From NCBI GenBank assembly GCA_040772225.1, contig JAXGYO010000003.1:434001-498000 (forward strand): a stretch of 64,000 nt of DNA, read 5' to 3'. Origin of the DNA: JAAYED01 sp040772225. GTDB lineage: Bacteria > Chloroflexota > Anaerolineae > UBA1429. The first letter of the stretch is position 1, and the number at the start of each line of letters is the position of its first letter. The position numbers and the translations under genes were made by a program. The notes beneath the pieces were generated by a model. It saw only the letters and a program-made list of their open reading frames with translations, was not told the DNA's origin and made no database searches. Below, one piece after another: positions 55,431-64,000 of the stretch.

Positions 55431-56474
55431 ATGAGCAGAGCGATCGGTCTTGCTGCGCTCAATCTGGAGCCCACGCCGCGCCTGGCGCACACCGAGTATT
55501 GCACGCACGCCGCCCTCAAACGGCGCGTGACCGGTATCCGCGAGGAGGGTCCTGCGCAGGAGCGGGCATTCATGGATGCCTGGGACTATGACCTCATCTG
55601 GCACACCGACGATGGCCCGGTAGACTGGTCGGAGCGAGGACGCACCACCGACATGGGCCATGCCGAGTTCCTGGAGGCGGGCGCTGACCGGCGCGCGTCG
55701 CGTCCCTGCCCTTTTCGCAGCGTGCAGGAGGCGCTGGCGGTGGATGCCGTGGCCGAGTTCGGGCTGCATCCCACGGGCGATCTGGTGGCCTACTACCAGC
55801 GGAGCTATGATGTGGCCTGCGCCACATACCCCAATCAGCTCCATATGGGCGGATACTACAAGACGCTGATCTCGGGGGCCATCGCCCTGTTCGGCTGGGA
55901 GATGCTGCTGGAGGCGGCGGCCTATCCCACGGCCTTTGCCCGGGTGTTGGACACGATATTCATGCAGACGCTGCACCACGCCGAGGCCTGGGCGCAGACG
56001 GCGATCGAGTGGTACATGTGCCACGACGACATGGTCTGGTCGCAGGGTCCCTTTATGCGGCCCGAGTTCTACCGGGCGGAGGTGTTTCCGCGCTACCGGG
56101 AGCTGTTCGCCCTGTTGCACCGCGCCGGCAAACGGATCATCTACACCTCTGACGGCGACATGAGTCTCTTTGTGGACGATGTGGTGGCCGCGGGCGCAGA
56201 CGCGCTCTGTTTCGAGGCGCTCACGCCCCTGGAGCCCGTTGTTGAGCGTTATGGTCAAACCCACGCCATCATCTCCAGCAAAGTGGACGCCCGGACGCTG
56301 ACCTTTGGCACCCGTGCCGAGATACGGGCGGAGGTGGAGCGTACCGTAGCGCTGGCGCCGCAGTGCCGCGGCCTGGTGGTCGCCGTGGGCAACCACATCC
56401 CCAGCAACGTGCCGGTGGAGAATGCGCTGTACTATATGGAGACGCTGCGGGGCCTATGGGCACGGCCGGATTGA
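55431..56474 (+). CDS. uroporphyrinogen decarboxylase-like (URO-D) protein
   Basis: 347 residues. The URO-D TIM-barrel features include the MWSQGPFMRPEFYRAEVFPRYRELFALLHRAG-type segment, YTSDGDMSLFVDDVVAAGADAL, and the C-terminal NHIPSNVPVEN that is typical of the family. The lack of neighbouring haem genes suggests a methyltransferase-type member (corrinoid or CoM-like) rather than HemE. The start is preceded by GAGGTGTC. Confidence 0.82.
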   Translation: MSRAIGLAALNLEPTPRLAHTEYCTHAALKRRVTGIREEGPAQERAFMDAWDYDLIWHTDDGPVDWSERGRTTDMGHAEFLEAGADRRASRPCPFRSVQEALAVDAVAEFGLHPTGDLVAYYQRSYDVACATYPNQLHMGGYYKTLISGAIALFGWEMLLEAAAYPTAFARVLDTIFMQTLHHAEAWAQTAIEWYMCHDDMVWSQGPFMRPEFYRAEVFPRYRELFALLHRAGKRIIYTSDGDMSLFVDDVVAAGADALCFEALTPLEPVVERYGQTHAIISSKVDARTLTFGTRAEIRAEVERTVALAPQCRGLVVAVGNHIPSNVPVENALYYMETLRGLWARPD

Positions 56475-56566
56475 GGCAGTTGGACGATGCGTATGCGCGC
56501 CTGTCGGCCGGGTCCGGGTGGCGCTATGCCTTGAGCAGTAGACGATAAGGGAGTGGGGATCTGACC

Positions 56567-58372
56567 GTGCAGATGGAGACACCTCTGGTGAAAGAGATGC
56601 GGGCGGGACGCTTGCGGGAGTACGCGGCGTCGCTGGCGGTGTTCCTGGCCAGCATGGCCATCCTCTATGCCTGGCATCACCAGGTCACGGCGCCGAATTT
56701 CGGCCTCACCGGCGACGAGCCGCACTATATCATGATCGCCCACAGCCTGGCGGTGGACGGGGACCTGGACCTGGGCAACAACTATGCCGCCGGCGATGCG
56801 GACGCGTGGTACCCCGACCTGGACGCGGATAACCATGTCAACGACTACCGCGGTGACGGGCGGCAGATTTCCGTGCACACGCCCGGGCTGCCTGTGCTGC
56901 TGCTTCCCGGGTACCTGCTGCTGGACAACCCCACGCGGGCGGCGCGCGCCACGATGCTGCTCATCTCCAGCCTGACGCTGCTCCAGTTCTATCTGCTCTG
57001 CAGGGAGATCACAGGCTTGCGCTGGCTGGCGCTGGCGGGGTGGCTGGCGCTCGCTACCAGTGTGCCGATGCTGTATCTGGCAGGCCAGGTGTACCCCGAT
57101 GTGCCCGCGGCGTTGGCGCTTTTGCTGGGGCTGCGCGCCCTGCGCAGGCTCCCCGCGATGGGCTGGACGGCGTTGCTGGCTCTGGTGATCTGTGCCCTGC
57201 CCTGGCTGCATGTGCGCTATGTGCCGCTCTCGCTCATCCTGGCGATCGCCGCCCTCGGCCATCTCTGGCGGGAGCGCTGCGGTCCCGCGGTGCGCCTCCT
57301 GCTGGCGCTCTGCCTGGCCGGTGCTGCCGGCTTTGTGCTGTTCTATATCAGCCACTATGGCAATCCGCTCAGCAATGCCCAGTACGGCCATCTCTCCTCG
57401 CGGGCTACAGACTGGAGCCGCATCCCGGCCATCGCCATCGGGCTATTGTTTGAGCGCGAGGTCGGCATCCTGCCGGTGGCCCCCTTCTTGCTGCTGGCTA
57501 TCGCCGGCGGCGCGGCCGCGCTGGCGGATCGCGACCGCCGCGCGCTCCTGCCTGTCCTGCTGGTGGTGGCCTATGTCAGCGTCCTGACGCTGGCGCTGGC
57601 TGCGGGCGTGGCGGACTGGGGCTGGTCGCTCCCCTGGCGCTTCCTGCTCCCGGTTTTGCCGCTGATGGCGCTCGTGGCGCTGTATGGCGTGCACCGTTTT
57701 CCCCTCTGGCGGCTGGTGGCGCTGCCGCTGGTTGCGGCGGGCCTGCTGATCCTGGCGCTCTCCGTGCGCTGGCCTGAAGGATTCTACTGGCGGAACGCGG
57801 GCGTGCTGGCGATGCCTGCACTCGACCGGGGCCAGGGGTATCTGCCCTCGCAGGAGTATAAGCCTGTTCGCGAGGTGGCGGGTAACATGAGTGTGACGAC
57901 GACCCACGAGCGCCCGTTTGATGAGCCACCGGGGCCCGTCTGTGCGATCGAGGGGCAGTCGGAGCCTGGCTTTTTAAGCTGGGGGATTCGCAAAGGGATG
58001 CTGCCGGGAGAGATGGACGTCACACTGTATGTACGAGGCGTGACCGGCGCGGGAGGGGCCAGCCCGGGCCAGCTGCGCGTAGTGAATGAGCGCACGGGCG
58101 AGGCGCTGGCGGCGCGCGACCTGACCGCGGCGGATCTGGAGATCGCCGAGTGGCAGCCGGTGACCTTTACCGTGGCAGCGGACCGGGCGACGGTGCTGAT
58201 GGCCGTGGTGACCTATACCGGCGCAGGTACACTGTGTCTGGAGCGTGTCGTGTATGAGCAGACCGTCCTGACCGGGCGCGACTGGGGCTATCTGCTGGCG
58301 GGCGTCGTCACCGCCGCGCTCCTCGGCGTGGGGCTCGGCTACGGGCTGGCCGCGCGGCGCAGGGGCCGGTGA
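56567..58372 (+). CDS. polytopic GT-C-type glycosyltransferase-like membrane protein
   Basis: 601 residues from GTG 56567; ATG 56573 is equally possible. The first extracytoplasmic loop holds the acidic TGDEPHY motif, like the DE/DD of GT-C enzymes that use polyprenyl-phosphate sugars. About ten membrane helices follow, then an extracytoplasmic beta-rich domain of about 150 residues and a last helix. Probably transfers sugar to a surface glycan. It converges with a second membrane protein of similar type. Confidence 0.8.
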   Translation: MQMETPLVKEMRAGRLREYAASLAVFLASMAILYAWHHQVTAPNFGLTGDEPHYIMIAHSLAVDGDLDLGNNYAAGDADAWYPDLDADNHVNDYRGDGRQISVHTPGLPVLLLPGYLLLDNPTRAARATMLLISSLTLLQFYLLCREITGLRWLALAGWLALATSVPMLYLAGQVYPDVPAALALLLGLRALRRLPAMGWTALLALVICALPWLHVRYVPLSLILAIAALGHLWRERCGPAVRLLLALCLAGAAGFVLFYISHYGNPLSNAQYGHLSSRATDWSRIPAIAIGLLFEREVGILPVAPFLLLAIAGGAAALADRDRRALLPVLLVVAYVSVLTLALAAGVADWGWSLPWRFLLPVLPLMALVALYGVHRFPLWRLVALPLVAAGLLILALSVRWPEGFYWRNAGVLAMPALDRGQGYLPSQEYKPVREVAGNMSVTTTHERPFDEPPGPVCAIEGQSEPGFLSWGIRKGMLPGEMDVTLYVRGVTGAGGASPGQLRVVNERTGEALAARDLTAADLEIAEWQPVTFTVAADRATVLMAVVTYTGAGTLCLERVVYEQTVLTGRDWGYLLAGVVTAALLGVGLGYGLAARRRGR

Positions 58373-58402
58373 CAGTGTAGCCGTTTTGGGGTGCTGCCAG
58401 GG

Positions 58403-60772
58403 CTACTGACGTTCGATGGCGTACAGCCCGGCCCGGCCCGGCAGCGGCTGTCCGCCCCGGCCATAGAGCGGCAGCGGCCAGCGGCTGAGGAGGGTCAGCG
58501 TGTAGCGCTCCTCTGCCGACGCCAGCCATGCTTCCATCTCCTCGCCATCCACCAGGATCACCACCGATCGGCCGGCAGCTTTTAGCCTGCGGAACATGCG
58601 GTCGAACTCGCTGGCACTCCAGGCGGCGGGCCGCAGGATATCGCGTCCAGCGTAGCGCATTGCCGGGCCGGCGCTGGCGGCGGTGGCCACCACGGCCGAG
58701 TCTGGCAAAGACGCTCCCAGACGCTCATAGGTCATTCGTTCCGCCAGGGTCAGGTGGCCAAAAGTCTCGACGCGGTCCTGCAGGGGCAGCGCGAGTGTGT
58801 CGGCGCTGCGGGAAAGGAGCAGGAACAGCAGTGCCAGCGTGACAAGGCTGCGCCGGGCCCGCTGATGGGGACCATTCCTTGCCCACGCCCACATTGCGGA
58901 CGCGCCCCTCGCCGCCCACAGCGCCAGAAGCGGAAAGAGCGGGATCAGATCGCGCAGCCGCAGGGCCGTGTACGCCAGATGAAACAGCAACACGGCGACG
59001 GCGCCGGCCAGCAGGACGAGGGTGTTCGTGCGCTCCTCTCGGTTCTTCAGCGCGACGCCCAGGCCTGTCAGGATGAATGGCCAGAGGTAGCCGAACTCGT
59101 TGCGGCGCAGGCAGCCATCGCGCCAAAGACTGGCGAGTGTTGTCGGGATGTTGGAGGGCGAGAGCAGGAACCACTCGGCGGACTCGCTGATCCATGGGGA
59201 GCCAAAAGCAATACGGTGGTACCACAGGTCGGGCAGGGCGGCGGCCAGCGCGAGGGCGCCAAAGAGGGTCAGATGTGTTAGGCGCCGCCGCCAGGGCCAC
59301 CGGTTGGTCGCCAGGGCGGGAAGCGCGGCCAGGGCCAGGGGCAGCAACGGGTGGCGGATGGTATAGGCGAGGGCCAGCGCCAGGCCAGCCAGGGCGGACC
59401 AGCGCAGCCGATCGGTGGCGCGGGCGCGCAAGAGCGCCAGCAGCGTGAGCAGGGTGGCCGCTGTCGCGGCCGCGTCCGCCATGGGGACCAGCGAGCGCGT
59501 CAGGGCCTCATAGGATGTAAAGAGCAGCGCCACGGCCAGTGCCCCGATGGCCGTATTCCGCCGGGGGGTGGCAGAGGTCCATAGATGGTTGGCAAGCCGC
59601 CAGGTCAACCAACCCGAGAGCAGCAGGCAGAGCGGCGCGCCCCACAGCACCAGCGGCTCGCCTCCTAGCCGGTAAAGAGGCGCCAGCAGCGCCGGCCAGC
59701 CCGGCGGCCATACGCTGGCGGCCACGCCCGTCAATGGCGGGTGGTAGCCCACAGGCACCAGTGGCCAGAGGGTCACGCCGGCCTCCGCCGCGAGGGCCAC
59801 CAGCGGAAAGGTGTGGCGCAGGTCGCCGGTGGTTGCCAGATCGGCGGCCATCTGGAGGTAGGCGTAGGGGTCGCTTCCGCCCGCACCGGCGCTCAGGTGA
59901 CGGCCAAAGACGACGCCCAGCCAGGCGAGGCCGGCCGCCGCCAGCCGTACGAGCCAGCGTTCCGCGTCGGGGCGTGCACGGTTGAGGTAGGCAGAGGTGC
60001 TGACCAGCATCCAGGCGGCAGCGATCAGCCAGGGGACGGCAGGATCGAACCAGGGCGACCAGAGATCGGGATAGGGGTATGCCTGGTAGGCGTGCGTGTC
60101 CACGGCCAGCGTCTGTGTCACGAACCACTGCAGCCGCAGGACCAGATAAGGCAGCAGGAGCGGCGACAGCAACTCCACCCGGACGATGCGCCGCGCCCTG
60201 GCCTCGTGTGGGGCCGCGAATGCGGCGAGTACCAGGGCGACAAGGCCGGCCATCAGCGCCAGCAGGATCGCGCGGGGATCCTGTCCTGTCTGGTTGTCGC
60301 CGAGCGCCAGCATCAGCGCGGAGCCCAGCGCGAAGGCATGTCCGAGGAGCCAGGCGACAGCCGGCGCAGCTGGTATCGGCGGATCATCGGGGCGCACCGC
60401 GCAGGCCAGGGCCTTCAGGATGGGCAGCAGCCCCGCGGGAAGATGGCGTCGGGCCAGCCAGGTGTAGAGCGGGACCGTCAGAGCCAGTCCGGTCAGGGTT
60501 AGCGTCCAGATGCGGGCGCTGAGCGGCCCGTCGCTCAGGGTTTGGGAGACCAGCGCCAGGGCCGCGGCCAATAGCAAAGCCAGCATGATCCGTGGCGCTA
60601 AAGCCGACCCGCCACGCGACATCGCCGCCCGGTGCCATGCCGCGGCGCACAGGCCCAAGGCCAGCAACGCCAGCGCCCAGGCGGCGAATTCCGCCGAAGC
60701 CAGGGCGGCGGGAACGGGTCGCGGTGCGTAGAGATAGTCGGCGCTGAGCAGGTGGCGTAACAGTGAGAGCAT
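58403..60772 (-). CDS. large polytopic membrane protein, GT-C-like
   Basis: 789 residues from ATG 60772; longer starts give an odd Arg-rich N-terminus. Very hydrophobic, with about fifteen predicted helices, Leu/Ala-rich, and a soluble C-terminal part (RAFDRMFRRLKAAGRSVVILVDG-like). A motif GSDPYAYLQMAADLATTG resembles the acidic first loop of GT-C and membrane mannosyltransferase proteins. I infer surface polysaccharide assembly. It converges with the previous gene, 30 bp apart. Confidence 0.65.
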   Translation of the reverse strand: MLSLLRHLLSADYLYAPRPVPAALASAEFAAWALALLALGLCAAAWHRAAMSRGGSALAPRIMLALLLAAALALVSQTLSDGPLSARIWTLTLTGLALTVPLYTWLARRHLPAGLLPILKALACAVRPDDPPIPAAPAVAWLLGHAFALGSALMLALGDNQTGQDPRAILLALMAGLVALVLAAFAAPHEARARRIVRVELLSPLLLPYLVLRLQWFVTQTLAVDTHAYQAYPYPDLWSPWFDPAVPWLIAAAWMLVSTSAYLNRARPDAERWLVRLAAAGLAWLGVVFGRHLSAGAGGSDPYAYLQMAADLATTGDLRHTFPLVALAAEAGVTLWPLVPVGYHPPLTGVAASVWPPGWPALLAPLYRLGGEPLVLWGAPLCLLLSGWLTWRLANHLWTSATPRRNTAIGALAVALLFTSYEALTRSLVPMADAAATAATLLTLLALLRARATDRLRWSALAGLALALAYTIRHPLLPLALAALPALATNRWPWRRRLTHLTLFGALALAAALPDLWYHRIAFGSPWISESAEWFLLSPSNIPTTLASLWRDGCLRRNEFGYLWPFILTGLGVALKNREERTNTLVLLAGAVAVLLFHLAYTALRLRDLIPLFPLLALWAARGASAMWAWARNGPHQRARRSLVTLALLFLLLSRSADTLALPLQDRVETFGHLTLAERMTYERLGASLPDSAVVATAASAGPAMRYAGRDILRPAAWSASEFDRMFRRLKAAGRSVVILVDGEEMEAWLASAEERYTLTLLSRWPLPLYGRGGQPLPGRAGLYAIERQ

Positions 60773-60866
60773 CGGTAGGGTGTGCCTCGTCACAGGGTGT
60801 GCAGAGATCATATACGGGGCCGGGCAGGCGCGCCAGCGCGATGCACGCAGGTGCTCGCGCCACAAA

Positions 60867-60894
60867 TTGACATTCTTAAGAAGTGTGGTATACT
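60867..60894 (+). promoter_or_regulatory. promoter of the DUF1858 gene
   Basis: TTGACA at 60867-60872 and TATACT at 60889-60894, 16-bp spacer. Confidence 0.75.
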
Positions 60895-60951
60895 TTCTCT
60901 ACGATTCAAGTGAAAGGCCCGCGGCCGTGACCGGAGGGCGAGGAGACAAAG

Positions 60952-61164
60952 ATGGCGATCACCAAAGAGATGCGGATTCAAGAGATAGTGGCCGAGCATC
61001 CGGAAACAGTGCGGATCTTTTTCAAGCACGGGCTGATGTGCGTGGGTTGCGCGGCGGCGCGCTTCGAGTCGCTGGCCCAGGGCGCTCTGGCCCATGGAAT
61101 CGACGCCGACGCGCTGGTGGCCGACCTCAACGCCAATCTCGAGGGCGTCGAGGCAGAGGCCTAG
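60952..61164 (+). CDS. DUF1858 protein (hybrid-cluster-associated redox disulfide domain)
   Basis: 70 residues. ITKEMRIQEIVAEHPETVRIFFKHGLMCVGC contains the CxxC pair C30 and C33. DUF1858 domains occur with hybrid-cluster and nitrite-related proteins in anaerobes and may sense or transfer redox state. GAGGAGA precedes the ATG. Single-gene unit with its own promoter and terminator. Confidence 0.9.
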   Translation: MAITKEMRIQEIVAEHPETVRIFFKHGLMCVGCAAARFESLAQGALAHGIDADALVADLNANLEGVEAEA

Positions 61165-61200
61165 CTCCGGCAGGTTTCTGATATCGTTGTTTGACCAGTG

Positions 61201-61236
61201 AAGCGGGGAGGCAGCTATCTGCCTGCCCCGCTTTTT
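61201..61236 (+). terminator. intrinsic terminator after DUF1858
   Basis: AAGCGGGG-A-GGCAG pairs with CTGCC-T-GCCCCGCTT around CTAT, ending in TTTTT. Confidence 0.85.
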
Positions 61237-61276
61237 GATGTTCCGTGACGGTTGCCAGGATCGCAGGGGGTGTCGC

Positions 61277-61972
61277 GTGGGAGAAAACGATGGCAGGGCT
61301 CGGGCGCTGCTGGTCCATGACAGGTTGCTGGCCCACTATGGCGAGCCGCCCATCAAGCCACAGCAACCCCCGCTGGACGAGCTGATACAGACGATTTTGT
61401 CGCAGAACACCTCGGATGTGAATTCCGGGCGGGCCTATGCCTCTCTGCGCGAGGCTTTTCCTACCTGGGAGTCCGTCCGTGACGCGGACACCGGCGCTGT
61501 GGCCGAGGCGATCCGCTCAGGCGGGTTGGCGCGGGTCAAGGCGCCAAGGATTCAGCAGGTGATCGCCCATCTGGAGGCGGAGCGGGGGGCTGCGACGCTG
61601 GATTTTCTCGCGCCGATGCCCGTGGATGAGGCGCGCGATTATCTGCTTTCCCTGCCCGGGGTGGGGCCCAAGACGGCGGCCTGCGTGCTGCTCTTTTCGC
61701 TGCACAAGCCGGCCCTGCCTGTGGACACCCATGTCTACCGGGTGTCACAGCGCCTGGGTCTCGTGCCGATCAAGGCCAGCGCCGAGCAGGCGCACGCGTT
61801 GCTTGAGGCCTTGATTCCGGAGGAGCTCTACTACCCCTTTCATTTGCTGCTCATTCAGCATGGGCGCACGCTGTGCAGCGCGCAGCGCCCGCAATGCAAC
61901 GCCTGCCCCCTTGTCGACATTTGCCCGCACGGGAGGGCAAAGGAATCGCAGGATGACCAGGGAAAGGGCTAG
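61277..61972 (+). CDS. nth: endonuclease III
   Basis: 231 residues from GTG 61277, which follows AGGGGG; earlier starts would lie within or against the terminator. It has the helix-hairpin-helix LPGVGPKTAACVLLF, the catalytic Asp in VDTHVYRV, and the [4Fe-4S] cluster C-x6-C-x2-C-x5-C (CSAQRPQCNACPLVDIC). The catalytic Lys of bifunctional glycosylases, expected just after the hairpin, appears to be replaced (GPKTAACVL), so a monofunctional activity is possible. It excises oxidised pyrimidines. Confidence 0.9.
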   Translation: MGENDGRARALLVHDRLLAHYGEPPIKPQQPPLDELIQTILSQNTSDVNSGRAYASLREAFPTWESVRDADTGAVAEAIRSGGLARVKAPRIQQVIAHLEAERGAATLDFLAPMPVDEARDYLLSLPGVGPKTAACVLLFSLHKPALPVDTHVYRVSQRLGLVPIKASAEQAHALLEALIPEELYYPFHLLLIQHGRTLCSAQRPQCNACPLVDICPHGRAKESQDDQGKG

Positions 61973-61977
61973 ACCCG

Positions 61978-62006
61978 TTTACAAAGCGCAAACCATCGCA
62001 TACAAT
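61978..62006 (+). promoter_or_regulatory. promoter of the helical protein/SPFH pair
   Basis: TTTACA at 61978-61983 and TACAAT at 62001-62006, 17-bp spacer. A GGTGC/GCACC hairpin follows at 62012-62027. Confidence 0.7.
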
Positions 62007-62095
62007 GGGATCGGTGCAACAGAGCACCGGTCCTTTCGTATTGAGTATGGATGCGTGATCGTCGGGCCAGCCTGTGCAGCATAAGGAGAGGCGCC

Positions 62096-62614
62096 ATGTT
62101 GGGTGATCTGACCGAAAAGATCCAGTCGTCGCAGAACAAACTGGAGGAACTGATCAACAAGATTCCAGGGTATTCTGGCTATCGTGCCAAAGAGCAGCGC
62201 CGTGATGCGGACAAGATTCTGCGTATGCACGTTGCCGAGCAGTATGATCAGGTGCTCGACCGGCTCAATCGGGTGCAGTATGACCTGGTGAGCGCAGGCG
62301 ATCTCACGGGGATGATGTTGCTGGAGCGGGCGGTCAGCCGGCTGCAACTGCTCGTTGACCGGATCCGTACGGCAAGTTACGGCTATGCAGGGCTGTTCGA
62401 CGCCATCAAGGTCGATGATGATGCCCTCGACAGGCTGTACGATTTCGATCACTCCATGCTGGACGGCGTGGCGACGCTGAGCGACAGGCTCGACCAGATC
62501 GCTGCCGTGATCGCAGAGGGTCAATCCATCCAGGAGCTGGGAAATGCTCTCATGGCCGAGCTGGAAGCATTGCATCGTTCGTTCAGTGAGCGGCAGCAGG
62601 TGATTCTGAGCTAA
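62096..62614 (+). CDS. predicted helical protein of unknown function
   Basis: 172 residues from ATG 62096, with AAGGAGAG upstream. It is predicted to be almost all alpha-helix with coiled-coil character (MLGDLTEKIQSSQNKLEELI, and further heptads around RAVSRLQLLVDRIRT). No signal or membrane segment. I do not recognise a family. It is 38 bp before an SPFH gene and shares its promoter, so it is probably a partner of that membrane-associated protein. Confidence 0.75.
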   Translation: MLGDLTEKIQSSQNKLEELINKIPGYSGYRAKEQRRDADKILRMHVAEQYDQVLDRLNRVQYDLVSAGDLTGMMLLERAVSRLQLLVDRIRTASYGYAGLFDAIKVDDDALDRLYDFDHSMLDGVATLSDRLDQIAAVIAEGQSIQELGNALMAELEALHRSFSERQQVILS

Positions 62615-62652
62615 CTGCGCCTCAGGCGCGTCGATACAAAGGAGTGAGAAAG

Positions 62653-63660
62653 ATGGCGAGGATTCTGGATGTCGTTCAGGCTCCCGATATGGGGCCCCGC
62701 GATCTGGTGCGTCGTGTACCGCAGACAGGTGCTGGCGATTTCCGCATCGGCACACAGGTGATCGTCCGTGAGGGACAGGTTGCCGTCTTTTTCCGGGACG
62801 GCAAGGCTCTGGACGCCTTTGGCCCGGGGCGGCACACCATCAGCACGGCCAACATCCCCTTGTTGGTCAATCTGGTCCAGACGGTGTTCAGCGGGGACAC
62901 GCCCTTTACCGCAGAGGTGTATTTCGTCAACACGCGCGACTTTATCGATATGCGCTGGGGCACCCCGGAGCCGATCACGCTCCGTGACGAGGTGCTGCGG
63001 ATGGTGCGCGTGCGGGCGCATGGCACGTACAACATGGCTGTCGACGATGCGCAGTTGTTCGTCGGGCAGATGGTCGGTGCTCGCGGTTACTATACCACTG
63101 ACGATGTGTCCAACTACCTCCGCAGTATGATCATCAACCGGCTGACGGATCTGCTGGGCACCAACATGAGCTCGATCCTCGATCTGCCGGCGATGTTTGA
63201 GGAAGTGTCGGCGGCAGCGCGGATCAAGCTGCGCGACGATTTCGCCGCTATCGGCATGTCGCTCAAACAGCTCTACATCCTGTCGATCAGCCCTACGGAG
63301 GAGACCAGCGCGGCGATCGACGAGGCCGCCTCGATGGGCGCCATCGGCGACATGGATCGCTACATGAAGTTCAAGACGGCGCGCGCCGTGGGCGATGCGG
63401 CCACCGCCGAGGGTGGCGTCGCGGGCGGCACCGCGCAGATGGGGCTCGGCCTGGGGGCTGGCATGGCTGCCGCGCAGGCGATGGCGAGTTCCTTTGCCTC
63501 GGGCCAGCAGGCGCCCGCTCAGCCCGCAGCTGGCGGAGGTGCCGCAGCCCCTGCAGATCCTGTCGCGGCGCTCACCTCGCTCAAGACGTTGCTGGACAAC
63601 GGGCTGATCTCGCAAGAGGAGTATGAAATCAAGCGCCAGGAGATCCTCAAGCGGCTGTAG
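62653..63660 (+). CDS. SPFH-domain protein with C-terminal SHOCT (YdjI/virion-core-like)
   Basis: 335 residues from ATG 62653, with AAGGAG upstream. An SPFH-like domain (residues 40-230, FGPGRHTIST, VYFVNTRDFIDMRWGTP) is followed by a Gly/Ala-rich low-complexity linker. A C-terminal SHOCT motif ends the protein (LTSLKTLLDNGLISQEEYEIKRQEILKRL type). There is no membrane helix, unlike the stomatin at 47460. YdjI-like proteins act with PspA-type membrane-stress systems in other bacteria. Confidence 0.85.
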   Translation: MARILDVVQAPDMGPRDLVRRVPQTGAGDFRIGTQVIVREGQVAVFFRDGKALDAFGPGRHTISTANIPLLVNLVQTVFSGDTPFTAEVYFVNTRDFIDMRWGTPEPITLRDEVLRMVRVRAHGTYNMAVDDAQLFVGQMVGARGYYTTDDVSNYLRSMIINRLTDLLGTNMSSILDLPAMFEEVSAAARIKLRDDFAAIGMSLKQLYILSISPTEETSAAIDEAASMGAIGDMDRYMKFKTARAVGDAATAEGGVAGGTAQMGLGLGAGMAAAQAMASSFASGQQAPAQPAAGGGAAAPADPVAALTSLKTLLDNGLISQEEYEIKRQEILKRL

Positions 63661-63676
63661 TGCTCCGCTGTCTGAA

Positions 63677-63708
63677 AATCGGGTCGGGGGCATGCCTCCG
63701 GCCCGATT
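63677..63708. terminator. terminator-like hairpin before rplI
   Basis: AATCGGG (63677-63683) pairs with CCCGATT (63702-63708), with an inner GGGGGC/GCCTCC stem. No T-run follows. Confidence 0.5.
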
Positions 63709-63758
63709 GCCGTCATACAGACAACCGTTGTATCGCAGCGTCAGCCTGCCGCCGTCAG

Positions 63759-63787
63759 TTGGCGACCGTCCGCTGATGCGGTATTAT
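63759..63787 (+). promoter_or_regulatory. promoter of rplI
   Basis: TTGGCG at 63759-63764 and TATTAT at 63782-63787, 17-bp spacer. Confidence 0.7.
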
Positions 63788-63822
63788 CCATCGCACAGAA
63801 GGTATCGTGTGGAGGGATCAGG

Positions 63823-64000
63823 ATGCAGGTGATATTGCTCAAGGACGTGAAAAAGCTGGGCCACACCGGGGATGTGGTGAACGTTGCCGATGGTTACGCC
63901 CGGAACTATTTGTTTGTCCGCGGGCTGGCCGTTGCTGCCACAGATGCCGTGCGCAAAGACCTGGAGAACCGGGCTGCGGCGGAGGCGCGCCATGAGGCAG
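63823..64000 (+). CDS. rplI: ribosomal protein L9, N-terminal part (cut by window edge)
   Basis: ATG 63823 follows GGAGGG. The 59 visible codons give MQVILLKDVKKLGHTGDVV, then VADGYARNYLF and the start of the long connecting helix. This is the N-terminal domain of L9, which binds 23S rRNA in the large subunit. The C-terminal domain is beyond the window. Confidence 0.95.
   Translation, partial: MQVILLKDVKKLGHTGDVVNVADGYARNYLFVRGLAVAATDAVRKDLENRAAAEARHEA

Overview
The window is high-GC bacterial chromosome with short intergenic gaps, strong GGAGG-type ribosome binding sites and good sigma-70-type promoters (TTGACx, 17 bp, TAnnnT). The gene mix suggests a Chloroflexota (Anaerolineae-like) bacterium living at low oxygen. 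It includes a large PA14-repeat surface protein with Thr/Pro linkers, several Gfo/Idh/MocA oxidoreductases, a superoxide reductase, many ferredoxin and sulfur-relay genes and two REP-associated transposases. The taxonomic call is an inference from gene content, not from a marker tree.

Layout. 0-0.5 kb: edge of an ISL3-type insertion sequence. 0.5-3.1 kb: an SDR dehydrogenase, then a redox operon under a consensus promoter with a CsoR/CstR-type operator. It encodes thioredoxin, a membrane-anchored thioredoxin-like protein whose first redox residue is an in-frame TGA (probable selenocysteine), an FmdB zinc ribbon, a CstR-like repressor and a 35-residue membrane peptide. 3.2-6.0 kb: an APH-like kinase carrying a REP palindrome in its reading frame, then a BglII/BstYI-like restriction-modification pair. 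6.1-9.3 kb: endonuclease IV, a cupin, an AmrS-type radical SAM enzyme and a RayT transposase flanked by REP palindromes. 9.3-15.8 kb: argC-argB-argD-GNAT-argG-argH (minus strand), preceded by a promoter, a leader peptide with clustered arginine codons and a terminator, which together form a classic attenuator. 15.8-21.3 kb: an oxidoreductase, a secreted protein, the PA14 protein and a nitroreductase. 21.5-26.6 kb: the phosphate system pstS-C-A-B-B-phoU. 26.7-31.8 kb: three Gfo/Idh/MocA dehydrogenases and two sugar isomerase-like TIM barrels. 31.8-32.9 kb: a second RayT with its own inverted REPs. 32.9-39.5 kb: a DUF89 protein, mutS2, uvrC, and a small membrane-protein gene under a promoter with LexA-type boxes. 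39.5-45.9 kb: glycerol catabolism (glpK, a glpA-like gene, a second flavoprotein, DUF1667), a zinc alcohol dehydrogenase and ridA. 46-49 kb: an NfeD/SPFH pair, a 26-residue peptide with a sequestered ribosome binding site, and superoxide reductase. 49.2-55.2 kb: a sulfur/Fe-S operon made of a ferredoxin, an IscS-like protein without its PLP lysine, an IscU-DUF59 fusion, TusA, DsrE, a SagB-like dehydrogenase and a YyaL/SPATA20 thioredoxin protein, followed by DJ-1. 55.4-64 kb: a URO-D-like protein, two polytopic glycosyltransferase-like proteins, DUF1858, endonuclease III, a helical protein with an SPFH-SHOCT partner, and the start of rplI.

The most notable items are the candidate selenoprotein in a CstR-type operon, the arginine attenuator, the PLP-lysine-less IscS beside an IscU-DUF59 fusion, the SOS-type control of a small membrane protein beside uvrC, and two REP families paired with two RayT genes. 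DNA repair is well represented (nfo, mutS2, uvrC, nth). No rRNA, tRNA or CRISPR array was seen.
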